From: a virus
Virus record (IMG/VR): IMGVR_UViG_3300021085_000009
Location: 1 to 64,000 of that record
Strand: one strand, 5' to 3'
Length of the DNA: 64,000 nucleotides
Shown: in pieces, positions 1-7,479 of the stretch
Numbering within the stretch: the first letter of the stretch is position 1
Layout: each line of letters opens with the position of its first letter
Notes under the pieces: model-generated
Seen by the model: the letters and a program-made list of their open reading frames with translations, nothing else
Databases searched by the model: none
What the model was told of the DNA's origin: nothing
Translations under genes and position numbers: made by a program

Positions 1-126
1 TGGCTGAACAATATCTATTTTTACAGGTTTTGTTATAATCTCAACTTCTCTTGGAGCCTGCTGTAATAGACTACAACCACTAATCGTTAAGAGAGCTAAT
101 ACGCTGACTATCTGCTTCAATCGCAT
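1..126 (-). CDS. Outer-membrane spanin lipoprotein (Rz1-like), partial
   Basis: Reading starts at the ATG at 126, runs 42 codons and is still open at the window edge, so the C-terminus is missing. A strong GGAGGT ribosome site lies just upstream. The product starts MRLKQIVSVLALLTISGCSL: a short basic start, a hydrophobic stretch and a lipobox (ISGC, Cys18), which is a signal-peptidase II lipoprotein signal. It begins inside the last 47 bases of the inner-membrane spanin gene in another frame, the nested layout typical of Rz/Rz1 pairs. Expected role: outer-membrane half of the spanin complex that fuses inner and outer membranes at lysis, implying a Gram-negative host. The lipobox and overlap are seen directly; the spanin role is inferred. 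Confidence 0.8.
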   Translation of the reverse strand, partial: MRLKQIVSVLALLTISGCSLLQQAPREVEIITKPVKIDIVQP

Positions 127-472
127 CGAACACCTCCTTCGTTTGAGCATTTGCTCGGGCTTCTATCATACCAGGTTTTGCACTAGCAAGTTTGGCAATA
201 TTATGTCTTCTAAATATATCTAGATAATCTGCCATTTGTGTTTCGTATTGTTGATTTTGTACTTGTAAACCACTCAAGGCTTGAGTAGTTTGTGTTAGGT
301 TATTTTGAACTGCTTCAATAGTAGCTTTCTGCTCTTTGTCTCTTAGGTCTTGTGCTAAGATGACCTTCCCCTGTTCTTCTAATTTATTCTTCATAGGTAC
401 TACAGAAAACTGATAGTACATAAATCCTGATAAACTCATACTAACAATAATTCCAATCAATATTTTACTCAT
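80..472 (-). CDS. Inner-membrane spanin (Rz-like)
   Basis: This 130-residue protein has one N-terminal transmembrane segment (about residues 4-22) followed by a long helical, Gln-rich region (about 28-80) that should form a coiled coil in the periplasm. That is the topology of an Rz-type i-spanin. Its 3' end overlaps the start of the lipoprotein gene ending at the window edge, in a different frame, as in Rz/Rz1. The pair would disrupt the outer membrane after the endolysin acts. The SleB-type endolysin candidate is far away at 23352-23912, so lysis genes are scattered. No clear sequence family is recognised; the call rests on topology and gene overlap. Confidence 0.75.
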   Translation of the reverse strand: MSKILIGIIVSMSLSGFMYYQFSVVPMKNKLEEQGKVILAQDLRDKEQKATIEAVQNNLTQTTQALSGLQVQNQQYETQMADYLDIFRRHNIAKLASAKPGMIEARANAQTKEVFDAIEADSQRISSLND

Positions 473-473
473 A

Positions 474-902
474 TTACTTCAATTTATACTTTTTAATAAG
501 TAATTCCTTAGCTAGGTTCATTACCATATTTGCTTTATCTTCATCTTTTATTTTGTCAAATACGATATCGCCGCCATCGTAATCAAAGAATTTTTCCATA
601 TCATTTAGGCTTTTAATTCTTTCTTTTTTCAGGGCCTTTTCAAGAGAAGGCATAATACCTTTTACATCAGTGTTTACATTTTCTTTAACTTCTTTTCTAG
701 CTTCTCTTGCCTGTCTCTTTGCTAACATTCTTTCTACGAATTTTCTACCTTCTCTGGTACGGCCGTCGTATTTACCTTCAGATTTTTTCTTTCTTTTTAG
801 AAGTGCTTTTTTACCCATAGCGTTTGGAGCCATATCGACTCCGCCACTTGCTACGGAATTAGCAGCAGCATCTTCCCATTGTTTAAAACTTTTATATTTC
901 AT
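474..902 (-). CDS. Basic hypothetical protein, possible head-internal protein
   Basis: The protein has 142 residues and is very rich in Lys and Arg in its first half (about residues 30-75), then becomes a mixed helical region. It starts MKYKSFKQWEDAAAN, which resembles the K-x-F-K start shared by the cluster at 3733-11461, although the following site (QWED) is a poor match to an LxE cleavage site. It overlaps the upstream gene by the ATGA arrangement, so translation is probably coupled. The basic character would suit a nucleic-acid-binding or packaged protein. No family recognised and no enzymatic motif seen. Confidence 0.6.
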   Translation of the reverse strand: MKYKSFKQWEDAAANSVASGGVDMAPNAMGKKALLKRKKKSEGKYDGRTREGRKFVERMLAKRQAREARKEVKENVNTDVKGIMPSLEKALKKERIKSLNDMEKFFDYDGGDIVFDKIKDEDKANMVMNLAKELLIKKYKLK

Positions 903-1513
903 CTTTTTATATCCATATTTGTTACATATACAAATTGTTTGGTATTTAAGTGTTTAACCTTGTATATATTTATATTGAATAGTGTATCAGCTGGTTCTGT
1001 CACTTCTGATACTATTACCTTTGTGTTCTTTTTAGCGATAAACTCAGCAGTATCTGGTGATGCTATATCGTTAACTAATATATAAGTGCCTTTATTTAGT
1101 TTATTATTATTCTCAAACCAAGCACTTTCATTAATAGTATCTAAATCCGTTTCTCCAGATTCTATTAATATACTTTTTAATCTTTCACTTGATATTCCAG
1201 TATGTTCTTTAACAAGGAATAAAGCTGCGGCATAAGATGCTAATCTGGTTTTACCAAATGGAACCTTAGCCATTAATTTCTTAACATTAAATACCAATCT
1301 ATGAAATATTGTAAATGCTGATCTTTGATCATTAGTTTCAATTGGTATTTCTGTTCTATATCCATTTTCGTCAACAAGGCCTTGTTTAAAAGCTTCTGTC
1401 TTTTTAAATGGCGTTACTAAAAGTTTAAGAAATCTAATAGCATAAACCATATCTGCACCACGAGACAATAAACCTTCGTTTATTTCGTTTCGTTTATTTA
1501 ATACAGTTCTCAT
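899..1513 (-). CDS. Conserved T4-like phage hypothetical protein
   Basis: This 204-residue protein has no motif I can tie to a function. The segment around residues 26-45 (YAIRFLKLLVTPFKKTEAFK), followed by a Gly-Ile-rich mixed region, resembles from memory a protein common in marine T4-like phages, usually next to the same partner found just upstream here (1510-1881). It overlaps that gene by 4 bases (ATGA) and the next gene by 4 bases, so the three are translationally coupled. A virion or assembly role is possible from position but not shown. Confidence 0.65.
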   Translation of the reverse strand: MRTVLNKRNEINEGLLSRGADMVYAIRFLKLLVTPFKKTEAFKQGLVDENGYRTEIPIETNDQRSAFTIFHRLVFNVKKLMAKVPFGKTRLASYAAALFLVKEHTGISSERLKSILIESGETDLDTINESAWFENNNKLNKGTYILVNDIASPDTAEFIAKKNTKVIVSEVTEPADTLFNINIYKVKHLNTKQFVYVTNMDIKR

Positions 1514-1881
1514 ATATTTCTTAACCTTTCCACTATATTAGTGTCCATAGGTATTTCTACCTTATCGTTTTCTTTTATAAAATGCAAAAATACTAAAAAG
1601 GTTTTCAATGCTGGATAGTGTGCTTCGTTCACTTTGAACCAAACCATTCTATCAGCAGCTTCAATGCCAAACACATTGTATATTACAATCAGGTGATTTA
1701 GGATTAATCTCTCCTGTAAATCACCTGATTGCTCATACCTCTTTAATAATCTTTTTAAGTATTTAAATCTACTTACATCCTCTATAAATTCATCCACCGA
1801 AATACATTCAGGGTTATTATAATGGTTAGCAGCAAATAGCTTAAAATTCCTACTAGTTAGTTTATCAAATAATTTCATCAT
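1510..1881 (-). CDS. Conserved T4-like phage hypothetical protein
   Basis: About 123 residues from the chosen start (MMKLFDKLTSRNFKLF), helical, with a conserved-looking core (FKYLKRLLKRYEQ, then RLILNHLIVIYNVFGIEAADRM). I recall similar proteins beside the previous gene in cyanophages and relatives; function unknown. A longer reading to 1899 exists, but its start would lie inside a late-promoter-like TATAAATA (1887-1894), so the ATG at 1881 or 1878 is more likely. No Shine-Dalgarno is visible in front of either, so the mRNA could be nearly leaderless. Confidence 0.65.
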   Translation of the reverse strand: MMKLFDKLTSRNFKLFAANHYNNPECISVDEFIEDVSRFKYLKRLLKRYEQSGDLQERLILNHLIVIYNVFGIEAADRMVWFKVNEAHYPALKTFLVFLHFIKENDKVEIPMDTNIVERLRNI

Positions 1882-1886
1882 ATAGT

Positions 1887-1894
1887 TATTTATA
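1887..1894 (-). promoter_or_regulatory. Possible late promoter at a gene start
   Basis: The minus strand reads TATAAATA, the T4 late promoter -10 box recognised by gp55-containing RNA polymerase. It lies only 6 bases upstream of the chosen start codon at 1881, so a transcript from it would have almost no leader. The position between two genes supports it; the tight spacing argues for caution. Confidence 0.4.
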
Positions 1895-1899
1895 ATCAA

Positions 1900-3153
1900 T
1901 TATTTGTTTAAAGTCGGTCCGTATACCTTAGCCTTATATTTTTTAACAATCTTTTGTACATTTCTATCAGCAAGAAACTTAGTTAAAGCGGCTTCATCAC
2001 CGTAAAATTCTAAAGATGCAGGGCCTGATGAACCACCATCAAAGCTAGTTACATGCATTTTCTTAATTTTACTAATTACTTTATCCATAACTGTCATTTC
2101 AGCTTTATTAAATCCAAAGTCATCATCAAATTTATTAGAGCTATTACCTTTAACTACTTCAATACTTGCTCTAGCTTCGAAGCCTCTACGATTTCTATCA
2201 TCATAGTTTTTCATATCTCTAACATCTTCTTGGACAGATTCTAATTTACCTTTCATAAGGCCTGGGAACATGTCTTCAATGTCACCTTTATCTAATCCGT
2301 ATACGTCTGGATCCATTAACATTTTAACAACTTGCTTATGATCACCAGTTACATCAGCAGTACCTTTTCTGGTATCTACTTTAATTTTTACTTTAAATTT
2401 CTTTTCAGCATCTTTAGTTACTTTGCTATCGCCAATCCAGTCAACATCAACTGTAACCTTACCTTCTGATACGATTTCATCTTCTTCATCGTCAGCTTCA
2501 TAATTCTTATCGATATAATCGAAGAATTCTTTTTTCTTGTCGCCTTCGAGTTCAGCAGGTGATTTAACACCAAACTTTTTAAGTGCTTTATCAAAGAAAG
2601 CTTGGTACTTCTTTTGCTTTGCAGATTTTTCTTCTTCTGACATTGTTCCTTCGTTAGCTAAGCGTAATGCATCCTTAACTTCCTTTTCATCAGAAAGACC
2701 TTTTTTCATGGCTTCGATTTTTTTAACAGCACCTGTCATATTACCGCCCATTTTAGAAGCAATTTTGATAGCAGCTTTAACTTGAGATGGAGAAAAACCT
2801 TCAGAAAGTTCTTTATCCATTTCAATAGCTTCTTCATGAAGTGCGTCAACATCTTCTTTTACTACTGAACCATCAGATTTTGCACCAGATTTCTTAACTA
2901 CATGTTTAGCTTTAAAATCTTTTTCGCCTCGTGCTTTTGGCTCTTCAGGAGATTCGTTCTTCTCATGTGTATAACCCTTAGCAGATAAAGCTTTATGCTC
3001 TTCTTCGTTTTTCGCAGTTTCTTCTTTGCCAGTTTCAGGATGATACATCGCATGTGGATACTTTGGTTCTTCCTTAACTGCAGGCTTTTTACCTTCTAAT
3101 ACGTTCTGGACTGCTGCTGCAACGCTTAGAGTTTCTTTATCTTGCAATTTCAT
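1900..3153 (-). CDS. Probable prohead core or head-internal protein
   Basis: A 417-residue, strongly charged protein (many Glu, Lys, Asp). The N-terminus runs MKLQDKETLSVAAAVQNVLE then GKK; the VLE-G step looks like a prohead-protease site. A short segment with YHPETGKEETAKNEEEHKAL (about residues 36-55) and one around KKYQAFFDKALKKFGVKSPA (about 181-200) resemble modules I recall in scaffold or core proteins of marine T4-like phages. Several further LxE or VxE steps followed by Gly, Ser or Ala occur. The C-terminal about 100 residues look more compact. Proposed role: packaged or core protein processed by the gp21 protease; this is inferred from composition and context. Confidence 0.55.
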   Translation of the reverse strand: MKLQDKETLSVAAAVQNVLEGKKPAVKEEPKYPHAMYHPETGKEETAKNEEEHKALSAKGYTHEKNESPEEPKARGEKDFKAKHVVKKSGAKSDGSVVKEDVDALHEEAIEMDKELSEGFSPSQVKAAIKIASKMGGNMTGAVKKIEAMKKGLSDEKEVKDALRLANEGTMSEEEKSAKQKKYQAFFDKALKKFGVKSPAELEGDKKKEFFDYIDKNYEADDEEDEIVSEGKVTVDVDWIGDSKVTKDAEKKFKVKIKVDTRKGTADVTGDHKQVVKMLMDPDVYGLDKGDIEDMFPGLMKGKLESVQEDVRDMKNYDDRNRRGFEARASIEVVKGNSSNKFDDDFGFNKAEMTVMDKVISKIKKMHVTSFDGGSSGPASLEFYGDEAALTKFLADRNVQKIVKKYKAKVYGPTLNK

Positions 3154-3166
3154 ATTTTCTCCTATT

Positions 3167-3475
3167 TTATTGCATTATTAACATTCCGGTAATAGTGGTT
3201 GCAGCTGCAGCCATTACTATCCAAAATATTTTATTAATTATATTAATTGTATTTGCATTGTTTACTACGATGCTTTCCACTTTGTCTATTCTATTTATAA
3301 GTAAAACAATCTGCTCTGATTGCTGTTTAGAAAATGACGTAAGTGTTTGAATCTTTTCTTCAGCTCTAGCAAGTGCAATAATTGCTTCAGACATTCTATC
3401 AATTTTTTCTTCTATTCTATCTAGTCTTAAAGCAGCTTCAGCTCTTTGTTGAGATGCGGTGTTGCTATTTGGCAT
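3167..3475 (-). CDS. Small tail-anchored coiled-coil membrane protein
   Basis: A 102-residue protein with a helical, heptad-like region (about residues 15-75) and a single C-terminal transmembrane segment (about 80-100) ending LMIMQ-like, so it should be anchored with its N-terminus in the cytoplasm. This layout resembles XhlA-type phage membrane proteins that cooperate with holins, and it could be an accessory lysis protein; no sequence match is claimed. It starts 11 bases inside the upstream cupin-like gene. An internal TATAAATA at 3292-3299 could serve the downstream gene. Confidence 0.6.
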   Translation of the reverse strand: MPNSNTASQQRAEAALRLDRIEEKIDRMSEAIIALARAEEKIQTLTSFSKQQSEQIVLLINRIDKVESIVVNNANTINIINKIFWIVMAAAATTITGMLIMQ

Positions 3476-3779
3476 GTTTTATAATCCTACAATGTAAGGT
3501 AGTTTTACCTTTTATTAGTCTGTGTCTTTCTCCTAATGGTATATAAAATACCATTCCCTTTTCTATCAGCCAAGGTAAACAATTTTCGTATTGAAATTGC
3601 CATCCTTCACCGTTTAATACTTCTACTTCTCTTAACTCTTTATCTGAGTGCCAAACATATTCTGCATCTTCTTTATCTAAGAAGAACGATCTTTCGATAG
3701 TAGTACTGTTTAATACACTATCGATATATGGATTACCAAAAATAGTCTCCACCACCTTTAAGCCCCAAGTCCTTTGCAT
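3465..3779 (-). CDS. Small cupin-like phage protein
   Basis: About 104 residues with a pattern typical of a single-domain cupin: VWHSDKELREVEVLNGEGW, a mid Gly-rich turn, then FYIPLGERHRLIKG near the C-terminus. The paired His residues could bind a metal, but catalytic activity is not shown. The start is uncertain. An upstream ATG at 3869 would overlap the previous gene by 137 bases, the ATG at 3779 still overlaps by 47, and GTG codons lie at about 3755-3750. I chose 3779. Similar small cupins occur in T4-like marine phages as uncharacterised, possibly structural, proteins. Confidence 0.55.
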   Translation of the reverse strand: MQRTWGLKVVETIFGNPYIDSVLNSTTIERSFFLDKEDAEYVWHSDKELREVEVLNGEGWQFQYENCLPWLIEKGMVFYIPLGERHRLIKGKTTLHCRIIKHAK

Positions 3780-4101
3780 ACTTTGGTAATCTACATGACC
3801 AGTATCCTGGTGATAGTTTATCCGTTTTAGTATCGCAGTTATGACGAGATGCAAAGTTTCTTGCAGCATCTCTATCGTTTATTTTAGAGGTTAAACCTCC
3901 CTTTTCGTCGCCAAAATTAATTTTCTTTACGTTTCCAGTTTTTGGATTCTTAACATATACAACATATTTCTTTGGGCCTGAGCTTCTGCTTGGTTTATTA
4001 AGTGCTGGCTCAGGAGCCTCGATCATAGGTTGCTCTAATGGAACATTCCTACCTTCGTATAGTCCAAATCTTTCATCGATGTGCTCTAAAAATTTATGCA
4101 T
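3733..4101 (-). CDS. Capsid-targeting-like leader plus small Cys-containing domain
   Basis: A 122-residue protein. Its start (MHKFLEHIDERFGLYEGRN) offers IDE and LYE-G steps that fit the T4 prohead-protease rule (L or I, any residue, Glu). After a Pro-rich linker comes a compact domain (about residues 43-122): KKYVVYVKNPKTGNVKKI, a RHNCD motif, then SPGYWSCRLPKYAKDLGL. The NCD and WSC cysteines may form a metal or disulfide pair. I recall this domain as a widespread uncharacterised module in phage virion or head proteins. It overlaps the cupin-like gene downstream and abuts the next upstream gene. Confidence 0.6.
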   Translation of the reverse strand: MHKFLEHIDERFGLYEGRNVPLEQPMIEAPEPALNKPSRSSGPKKYVVYVKNPKTGNVKKINFGDEKGGLTSKINDRDAARNFASRHNCDTKTDKLSPGYWSCRLPKYAKDLGLKGGGDYFW

Positions 4102-4850
4102 TATCCGTACATCTTCGCGAATTTTTTAAGGTCAAGTGTTTCAAATGAACCACTATCATCAGTAACTTTAAATCCTAACTTACCTTTAATTATTACAGGT
4201 TTAGCGGTATATGTACTCAGTTTACTTCCATTAGAACGCTTTAAACCAGAAATTTCAGAACCGTATATTGATAAACTTTTCATCTTCGGTGGTTTAGCTT
4301 CATTAACGTCTTCTTTAATTTTACCTTTAACTAAATCGTCAAGGTTACTATCTAACCAGTCAATGAATTCGTCTTCATCGTCTCCACGAATCTCACCACT
4401 GGAACTTGCCCAATTACTGAGTTCGTCTTCTGCTTTCTTAGATAGCTCTAGGTTACCACTTTTTTGTGCTTTCTGAAGTTCTCTTTTGTGTTTACGAACT
4501 ATGTCTTGAATTTTCTTACCTTCTTCAACTGTTTCTTCTTTAATCAGCTTATCTACATTCAGGCCAGATTTAAGATTACCGTTTTTATCTACTGCTTTAG
4601 GATACATTTTAGCAATTAAGTCGTTATAACCTACAAGTATATTTAATATATCAGCTTGAATTTCTTTTGTTGAAATACTTTTGATTACCTTTTTAACTGC
4701 ACCAAGGTTGCCTTGATTAAGAGCACGAGCTACTGCTTGATAATCTTTTTGATCTTGACCTGTTTCTTTCTTAGAAAGTCTTGCCACATTTTTCTGGGCA
4801 AGATCTAGGTCTTGTGCGTAGTTTTCGCGAATTGCTTTAAATAGTTTCAT
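4101..4850 (-). CDS. Putative capsid-targeted head protein
   Basis: A 249-residue, Lys-rich and mostly helical protein starting MKLFKAIRENYAQ, a variant of the M-K-x-F-K leader with an IRE-N step. Further possible gp21-type sites (IKE-E, IKE-D) separate an N-terminal helical part from a small C-terminal beta-rich domain (about residues 185-249). It overlaps the downstream gene by one base. No family recognised. The leader and processing sites suggest packaging in the prohead; experimental proof is lacking. Confidence 0.55.
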   Translation of the reverse strand: MKLFKAIRENYAQDLDLAQKNVARLSKKETGQDQKDYQAVARALNQGNLGAVKKVIKSISTKEIQADILNILVGYNDLIAKMYPKAVDKNGNLKSGLNVDKLIKEETVEEGKKIQDIVRKHKRELQKAQKSGNLELSKKAEDELSNWASSSGEIRGDDEDEFIDWLDSNLDDLVKGKIKEDVNEAKPPKMKSLSIYGSEISGLKRSNGSKLSTYTAKPVIIKGKLGFKVTDDSGSFETLDLKKFAKMYG

Positions 4851-4851
4851 T

Positions 4852-5304
4852 TTAGTTTCCTTTAATAGTTCTTACTACTTTACTTATAATCATTTTAGTA
4901 GCAGTAAAATATGCCCAGCCATATCCGTAAAAAATATGAAAGGTATGATTTTTTTCGATAGCGGCTTTACCACCAAATTTCTTAGTCCAATTATCAACGT
5001 ATTCACCTTTATATCTTAAAACAGCATGGGACATTTTCCATTTGCTTGGTCCTACACAACATATACCGGCTTGGTGTGTTAATAACATCCACCACATTTT
5101 TAAATGGCTTTCACCACATAATCTATAAAGAATAGATAAAGAATAATCTTCACAGTCTCCTACGAATTTACCTTCTGCATCTTCAGAATATATAATTTTC
5201 CATGCATCAGCCATACCGTACTGAGTTTTATCCTTTCTGTATTTCCATTTACTGTTAAATGATGATACAATTTTATCTCTTATTTTTACTTCTTCTTTAT
5301 TCAT
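4852..5304 (-). CDS. Transglutaminase-like cysteine peptidase
   Basis: About 150 residues from the ATG at 5304, which overlaps the upstream stop as ATGA. A longer start at 5325 exists but is less likely. The catalytic pattern of the bacterial transglutaminase-like cysteine proteinases is visible: VGDCEDYSL (Cys51), MSHAVLRY (His93) and YVDNW (Asp104). Proteins of this fold cleave peptides or form amide bonds. It lacks the M-K-x-F-K leader seen in its neighbours although it sits among them. A role in processing a head or host protein, or in lysis, is possible but open. Confidence 0.7.
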   Translation of the reverse strand: MNKEEVKIRDKIVSSFNSKWKYRKDKTQYGMADAWKIIYSEDAEGKFVGDCEDYSLSILYRLCGESHLKMWWMLLTHQAGICCVGPSKWKMSHAVLRYKGEYVDNWTKKFGGKAAIEKNHTFHIFYGYGWAYFTATKMIISKVVRTIKGN

Positions 5305-5978
5305 TTTTTTTGTCCTTTTATCCACTTAACTGCTAATGAATTTTCTGGTGGTTTCTTAGCCCACTGTTGTATATCCTTATAAGCTTCTAAAGTAGATGTG
5401 TTAATATCTGCATCTGTTGAGTTATCTATTACTGTCATTCTATTACGAAAAAGCCCTTGGAATTTACCAATGTTTTTCTGTACTGATTTCCACATTTTTT
5501 CTACATGCTCATCTGGTAATACTCTATCTCTGCTTTTATTTCGTGCTAATGCAGTTTCTAAATCAGTATTAACAAATATCATATGTACAGCATATCCTAC
5601 AGCTCTAAACTGATCAACATTATCTTTTATTTTAGCGTAATCTTTACCAGTTCCATCTATAACTACTCCTAATCTTCCCTTTAAAGCTAGGGTTAACTGT
5701 TTACCAGTAATAGCCTTAGCTTTGTCTCTTAATGCTTGCCCTTGTGCAGAAAATATATCTTCTGCGTCCATTGTAAGCCCAGCCTTTTTAAGAGAATTTT
5801 CATAATTAGTATCTGAGTTTATAATTTTAAACCCTAATGATGCTAATGATGTTTTACCTACAACAAATGATTTTCCAGAACCTGGACCACCTGCTAGGAA
5901 TACTGCTTTAAAAATAGAAGGATCATTAATACCTTCCATAATATTATAATGTTCTTTAAAACTATCCACCGAACTCAT
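5301..5978 (-). CDS. P-loop kinase (zeta-toxin or polynucleotide-kinase-like)
   Basis: About 225 residues from the ATG at 5978. The first candidate start, 5987, would add three residues. Residues 30-37 are a clear Walker A (GGPGSGKS). A strand ending VVIDGTG (about residue 108) and an Arg-rich lid (ARNKSRDRVLPDEHVEKMW) match small phosphotransferases such as zeta toxins and T4 polynucleotide kinase. The substrate cannot be told from sequence. The N-terminus SVDSFKEHYNIMEGIN carries a capsid-targeting-like leader with an IME-G step, so the enzyme may be packaged and injected. It overlaps its upstream neighbour by 17 bases. Confidence 0.75.
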   Translation of the reverse strand: MSSVDSFKEHYNIMEGINDPSIFKAVFLAGGPGSGKSFVVGKTSLASLGFKIINSDTNYENSLKKAGLTMDAEDIFSAQGQALRDKAKAITGKQLTLALKGRLGVVIDGTGKDYAKIKDNVDQFRAVGYAVHMIFVNTDLETALARNKSRDRVLPDEHVEKMWKSVQKNIGKFQGLFRNRMTVIDNSTDADINTSTLEAYKDIQQWAKKPPENSLAVKWIKGQKK

Positions 5979-6192
5979 GACCTGCAACTCTTTTCATTTG
6001 CTTATTAAATTCTGATTGTGATGGTTTAGTCTTATATAACTTAATAGATAAATGGTCTTTTTCTTTACCTTTAATTCTCCACTCATAACCTTTTTCTTTG
6101 TGCTCAGGCTTAGTTGTTTTTACGACTCTTCTTTTATATCCTGCTTCCCAGGATTCGCTTTTCTTTTCTCTAAGCTCTTTAAATGTTTTCAT
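5962..6192 (-). CDS. Small basic protein with capsid-targeting-like leader
   Basis: A 76-residue, Lys/Arg-rich protein starting MKTFKELREKKSESWE, nearly identical in its first nine residues to the gene at 6427-6714. The LRE-K step fits the gp21-type cleavage rule. The remainder is basic and aromatic with no recognised domain. It overlaps its neighbours by a few bases on both sides, forming a tightly coupled string. Likely a small packaged DNA-binding or injected protein; inferred from leader and charge only. Confidence 0.55.
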   Translation of the reverse strand: MKTFKELREKKSESWEAGYKRRVVKTTKPEHKEKGYEWRIKGKEKDHLSIKLYKTKPSQSEFNKQMKRVAGHEFGG

Positions 6193-6425
6193 TTTTTAAG
6201 ATCGTACCTAAATGATTTATCTTTAGCTTGGCCAGCTTTAGTAATACCATATCCAGCCATTTTTGCTAGTTGTTGTAACGCTGGCCAGTTTTTTTCACCT
6301 TGGTTTTTTCTTTTGGCTTTCAGCATATCATTTTTTATTTTATTAAACAACGTATCAATCATATCCATATCGTTCATTACTAATGGTGCTTCGTCAAGAT
6401 TAGATTGTTCCTTAAAAGTTTTCAT
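6189..6425 (-). CDS. Small protein with capsid-targeting-like leader
   Basis: A 78-residue protein starting MKTFKEQSNLDEAPL; the LDE-A step is a good match for T4 prohead-protease cleavage. After this comes a helical region and a basic C-terminus (KAGQAKDKSFRYDLKK). No domain recognised. It overlaps the downstream gene by four bases and is followed upstream by another gene with the same leader. Probably a member of the packaged-protein string. Confidence 0.55.
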   Translation of the reverse strand: MKTFKEQSNLDEAPLVMNDMDMIDTLFNKIKNDMLKAKRKNQGEKNWPALQQLAKMAGYGITKAGQAKDKSFRYDLKK

Positions 6426-6426
6426 A

Positions 6427-6714
6427 TTAATCGTCTGACATTGTTATAGCAACTGTCATTAAATTTTTATCAGTTAGCTTTTGTTTGTTTATTTTTAAAA
6501 ACTCAGAATTCTTCATGTATTTTATCATGTAAGGAAATTTCTTTTCTGCGTCCTTTACTGACATAAATTCATGTCTGTCAGTATCAAAAAACTTTGCGAT
6601 ATCCTTTTGGAGTTTTTTATCTTTCATAGTTTTAGCAAATGCTTCAGGAGATTCAGGTGCCCACCCCTTTTCATTGAGTTGACTATTTTCTCTTAATTCT
6701 TTAAATGTTTTCAT
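6427..6714 (-). CDS. Small protein with capsid-targeting-like leader
   Basis: A 95-residue protein starting MKTFKELRENSQLNEKGW with two possible protease steps, LRE-N and LNE-K. The body is helical and charged (residues 25-95) and ends in a short beta-like stretch (LMTVAITMSDD). No recognised family. It is spaced one base from both neighbours, so translation is probably coupled. Placed with the putative head-packaged set because of the leader. Confidence 0.55.
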   Translation of the reverse strand: MKTFKELRENSQLNEKGWAPESPEAFAKTMKDKKLQKDIAKFFDTDRHEFMSVKDAEKKFPYMIKYMKNSEFLKINKQKLTDKNLMTVAITMSDD

Positions 6715-6715
6715 T

Positions 6716-7183
6716 TTATCCTCTTACTTTTTTAGCCAAATCGGCATCGGCTTTACCCCAGGTTCCACTGGATTTTGTTACGAATGAATTAACTCTTGCT
6801 AATCCCCATTGTACTGCAGTTGTTCCAGGTCGGTGTCCTGTTTTCCAAGCTGCAACTCCTCTATTAAATACTTGCCTTAATATACCTAATGGCATTCCAG
6901 ACTTATCTGCTTTATCTTTAAGTGCTTTGTCAGGCCCTGAAGCTTCACCAAACATATCTTTAAATTTCTTAGTATGCTGTGAAGGTTTTGTTTCTGCAGA
7001 TTTATCACCTGGAGCTGGCTTACTAGATTTTTTCTTAAAATGAGCTGCTCTCTTTTGCTTAGTAGACTTAGCCATTTCATCGCCTTTAGCATCCTTAGCA
7101 TAATAAGCTTTAGGTTGACTTCCTTTACGATCGCCAATATCTTTATCTTCAGCCTCATTAAAAAATGCTTTAAAATCTTTCAT
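6716..7183 (-). CDS. Capsid-targeting-like leader plus conserved C-terminal domain
   Basis: A 155-residue basic protein starting MKDFKAFFNEAEDKD (FNE-A step). A Lys-rich linker follows, with FKDMFGEASG as a possible second site. The C-terminal about 70 residues form a compact domain with GILRQVFNRGVAAWKTGHRP and ARVNSFVTKSSGTWGKADAD. I recall this domain as widespread and uncharacterised in T4-like marine phages, often at the end of Lys-rich proteins. The linker would be removed if the prohead protease cuts. Role unknown; a DNA-associated head protein is plausible. Confidence 0.6.
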   Translation of the reverse strand: MKDFKAFFNEAEDKDIGDRKGSQPKAYYAKDAKGDEMAKSTKQKRAAHFKKKSSKPAPGDKSAETKPSQHTKKFKDMFGEASGPDKALKDKADKSGMPLGILRQVFNRGVAAWKTGHRPGTTAVQWGLARVNSFVTKSSGTWGKADADLAKKVRG

Positions 7184-7479
7184 CAGTGTATATTAACTCC
7201 TAATTGTTTTAATCTTGCTACGACGATATCGTTTGCATCCTTACCAACTTTTCCAGTTTCTGGATGTAAATCATCTAACAATTCATCATCGTAAATAAAC
7301 CCTGCAATAGTATCTAAATAGGCTTGTGATTTATCGTCTCCTACTACTATATCCTTGCTTTTTCTCATGAACATTACAAGTTGCTGTGCGATCTTTTCAG
7401 CCTCATCTGGGTTATCAGAAAATATACCGAATTCCATCGTTCCTTCTAATAATTTAGATCTTAATTGTTTAAAGTTCAT
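7183..7479 (-). CDS. Small protein with capsid-targeting-like leader
   Basis: A 98-residue acidic protein starting MNFKQLRSKLLEGTMEFG, with an LLE-G step matching the prohead-protease rule. The rest looks like a small alpha/beta fold (strand MEFGIFS, helix, then IVVGDDKSQAYLD). No family recognised. It overlaps the nucleotidyltransferase gene by 11 bases at its start and shares one base with the next gene. Unlike most of the string it is not basic. Confidence 0.55.
   Translation of the reverse strand: MNFKQLRSKLLEGTMEFGIFSDNPDEAEKIAQQLVMFMRKSKDIVVGDDKSQAYLDTIAGFIYDDELLDDLHPETGKVGKDANDIVVARLKQLGVNIH

Noticed and set aside
6886-7158. Minus-strand frame of 90 residues
   Set aside because: It lies wholly within the gene at 6716-7183 in another frame, with no ribosome site and Leu/Ile/Lys-biased content.
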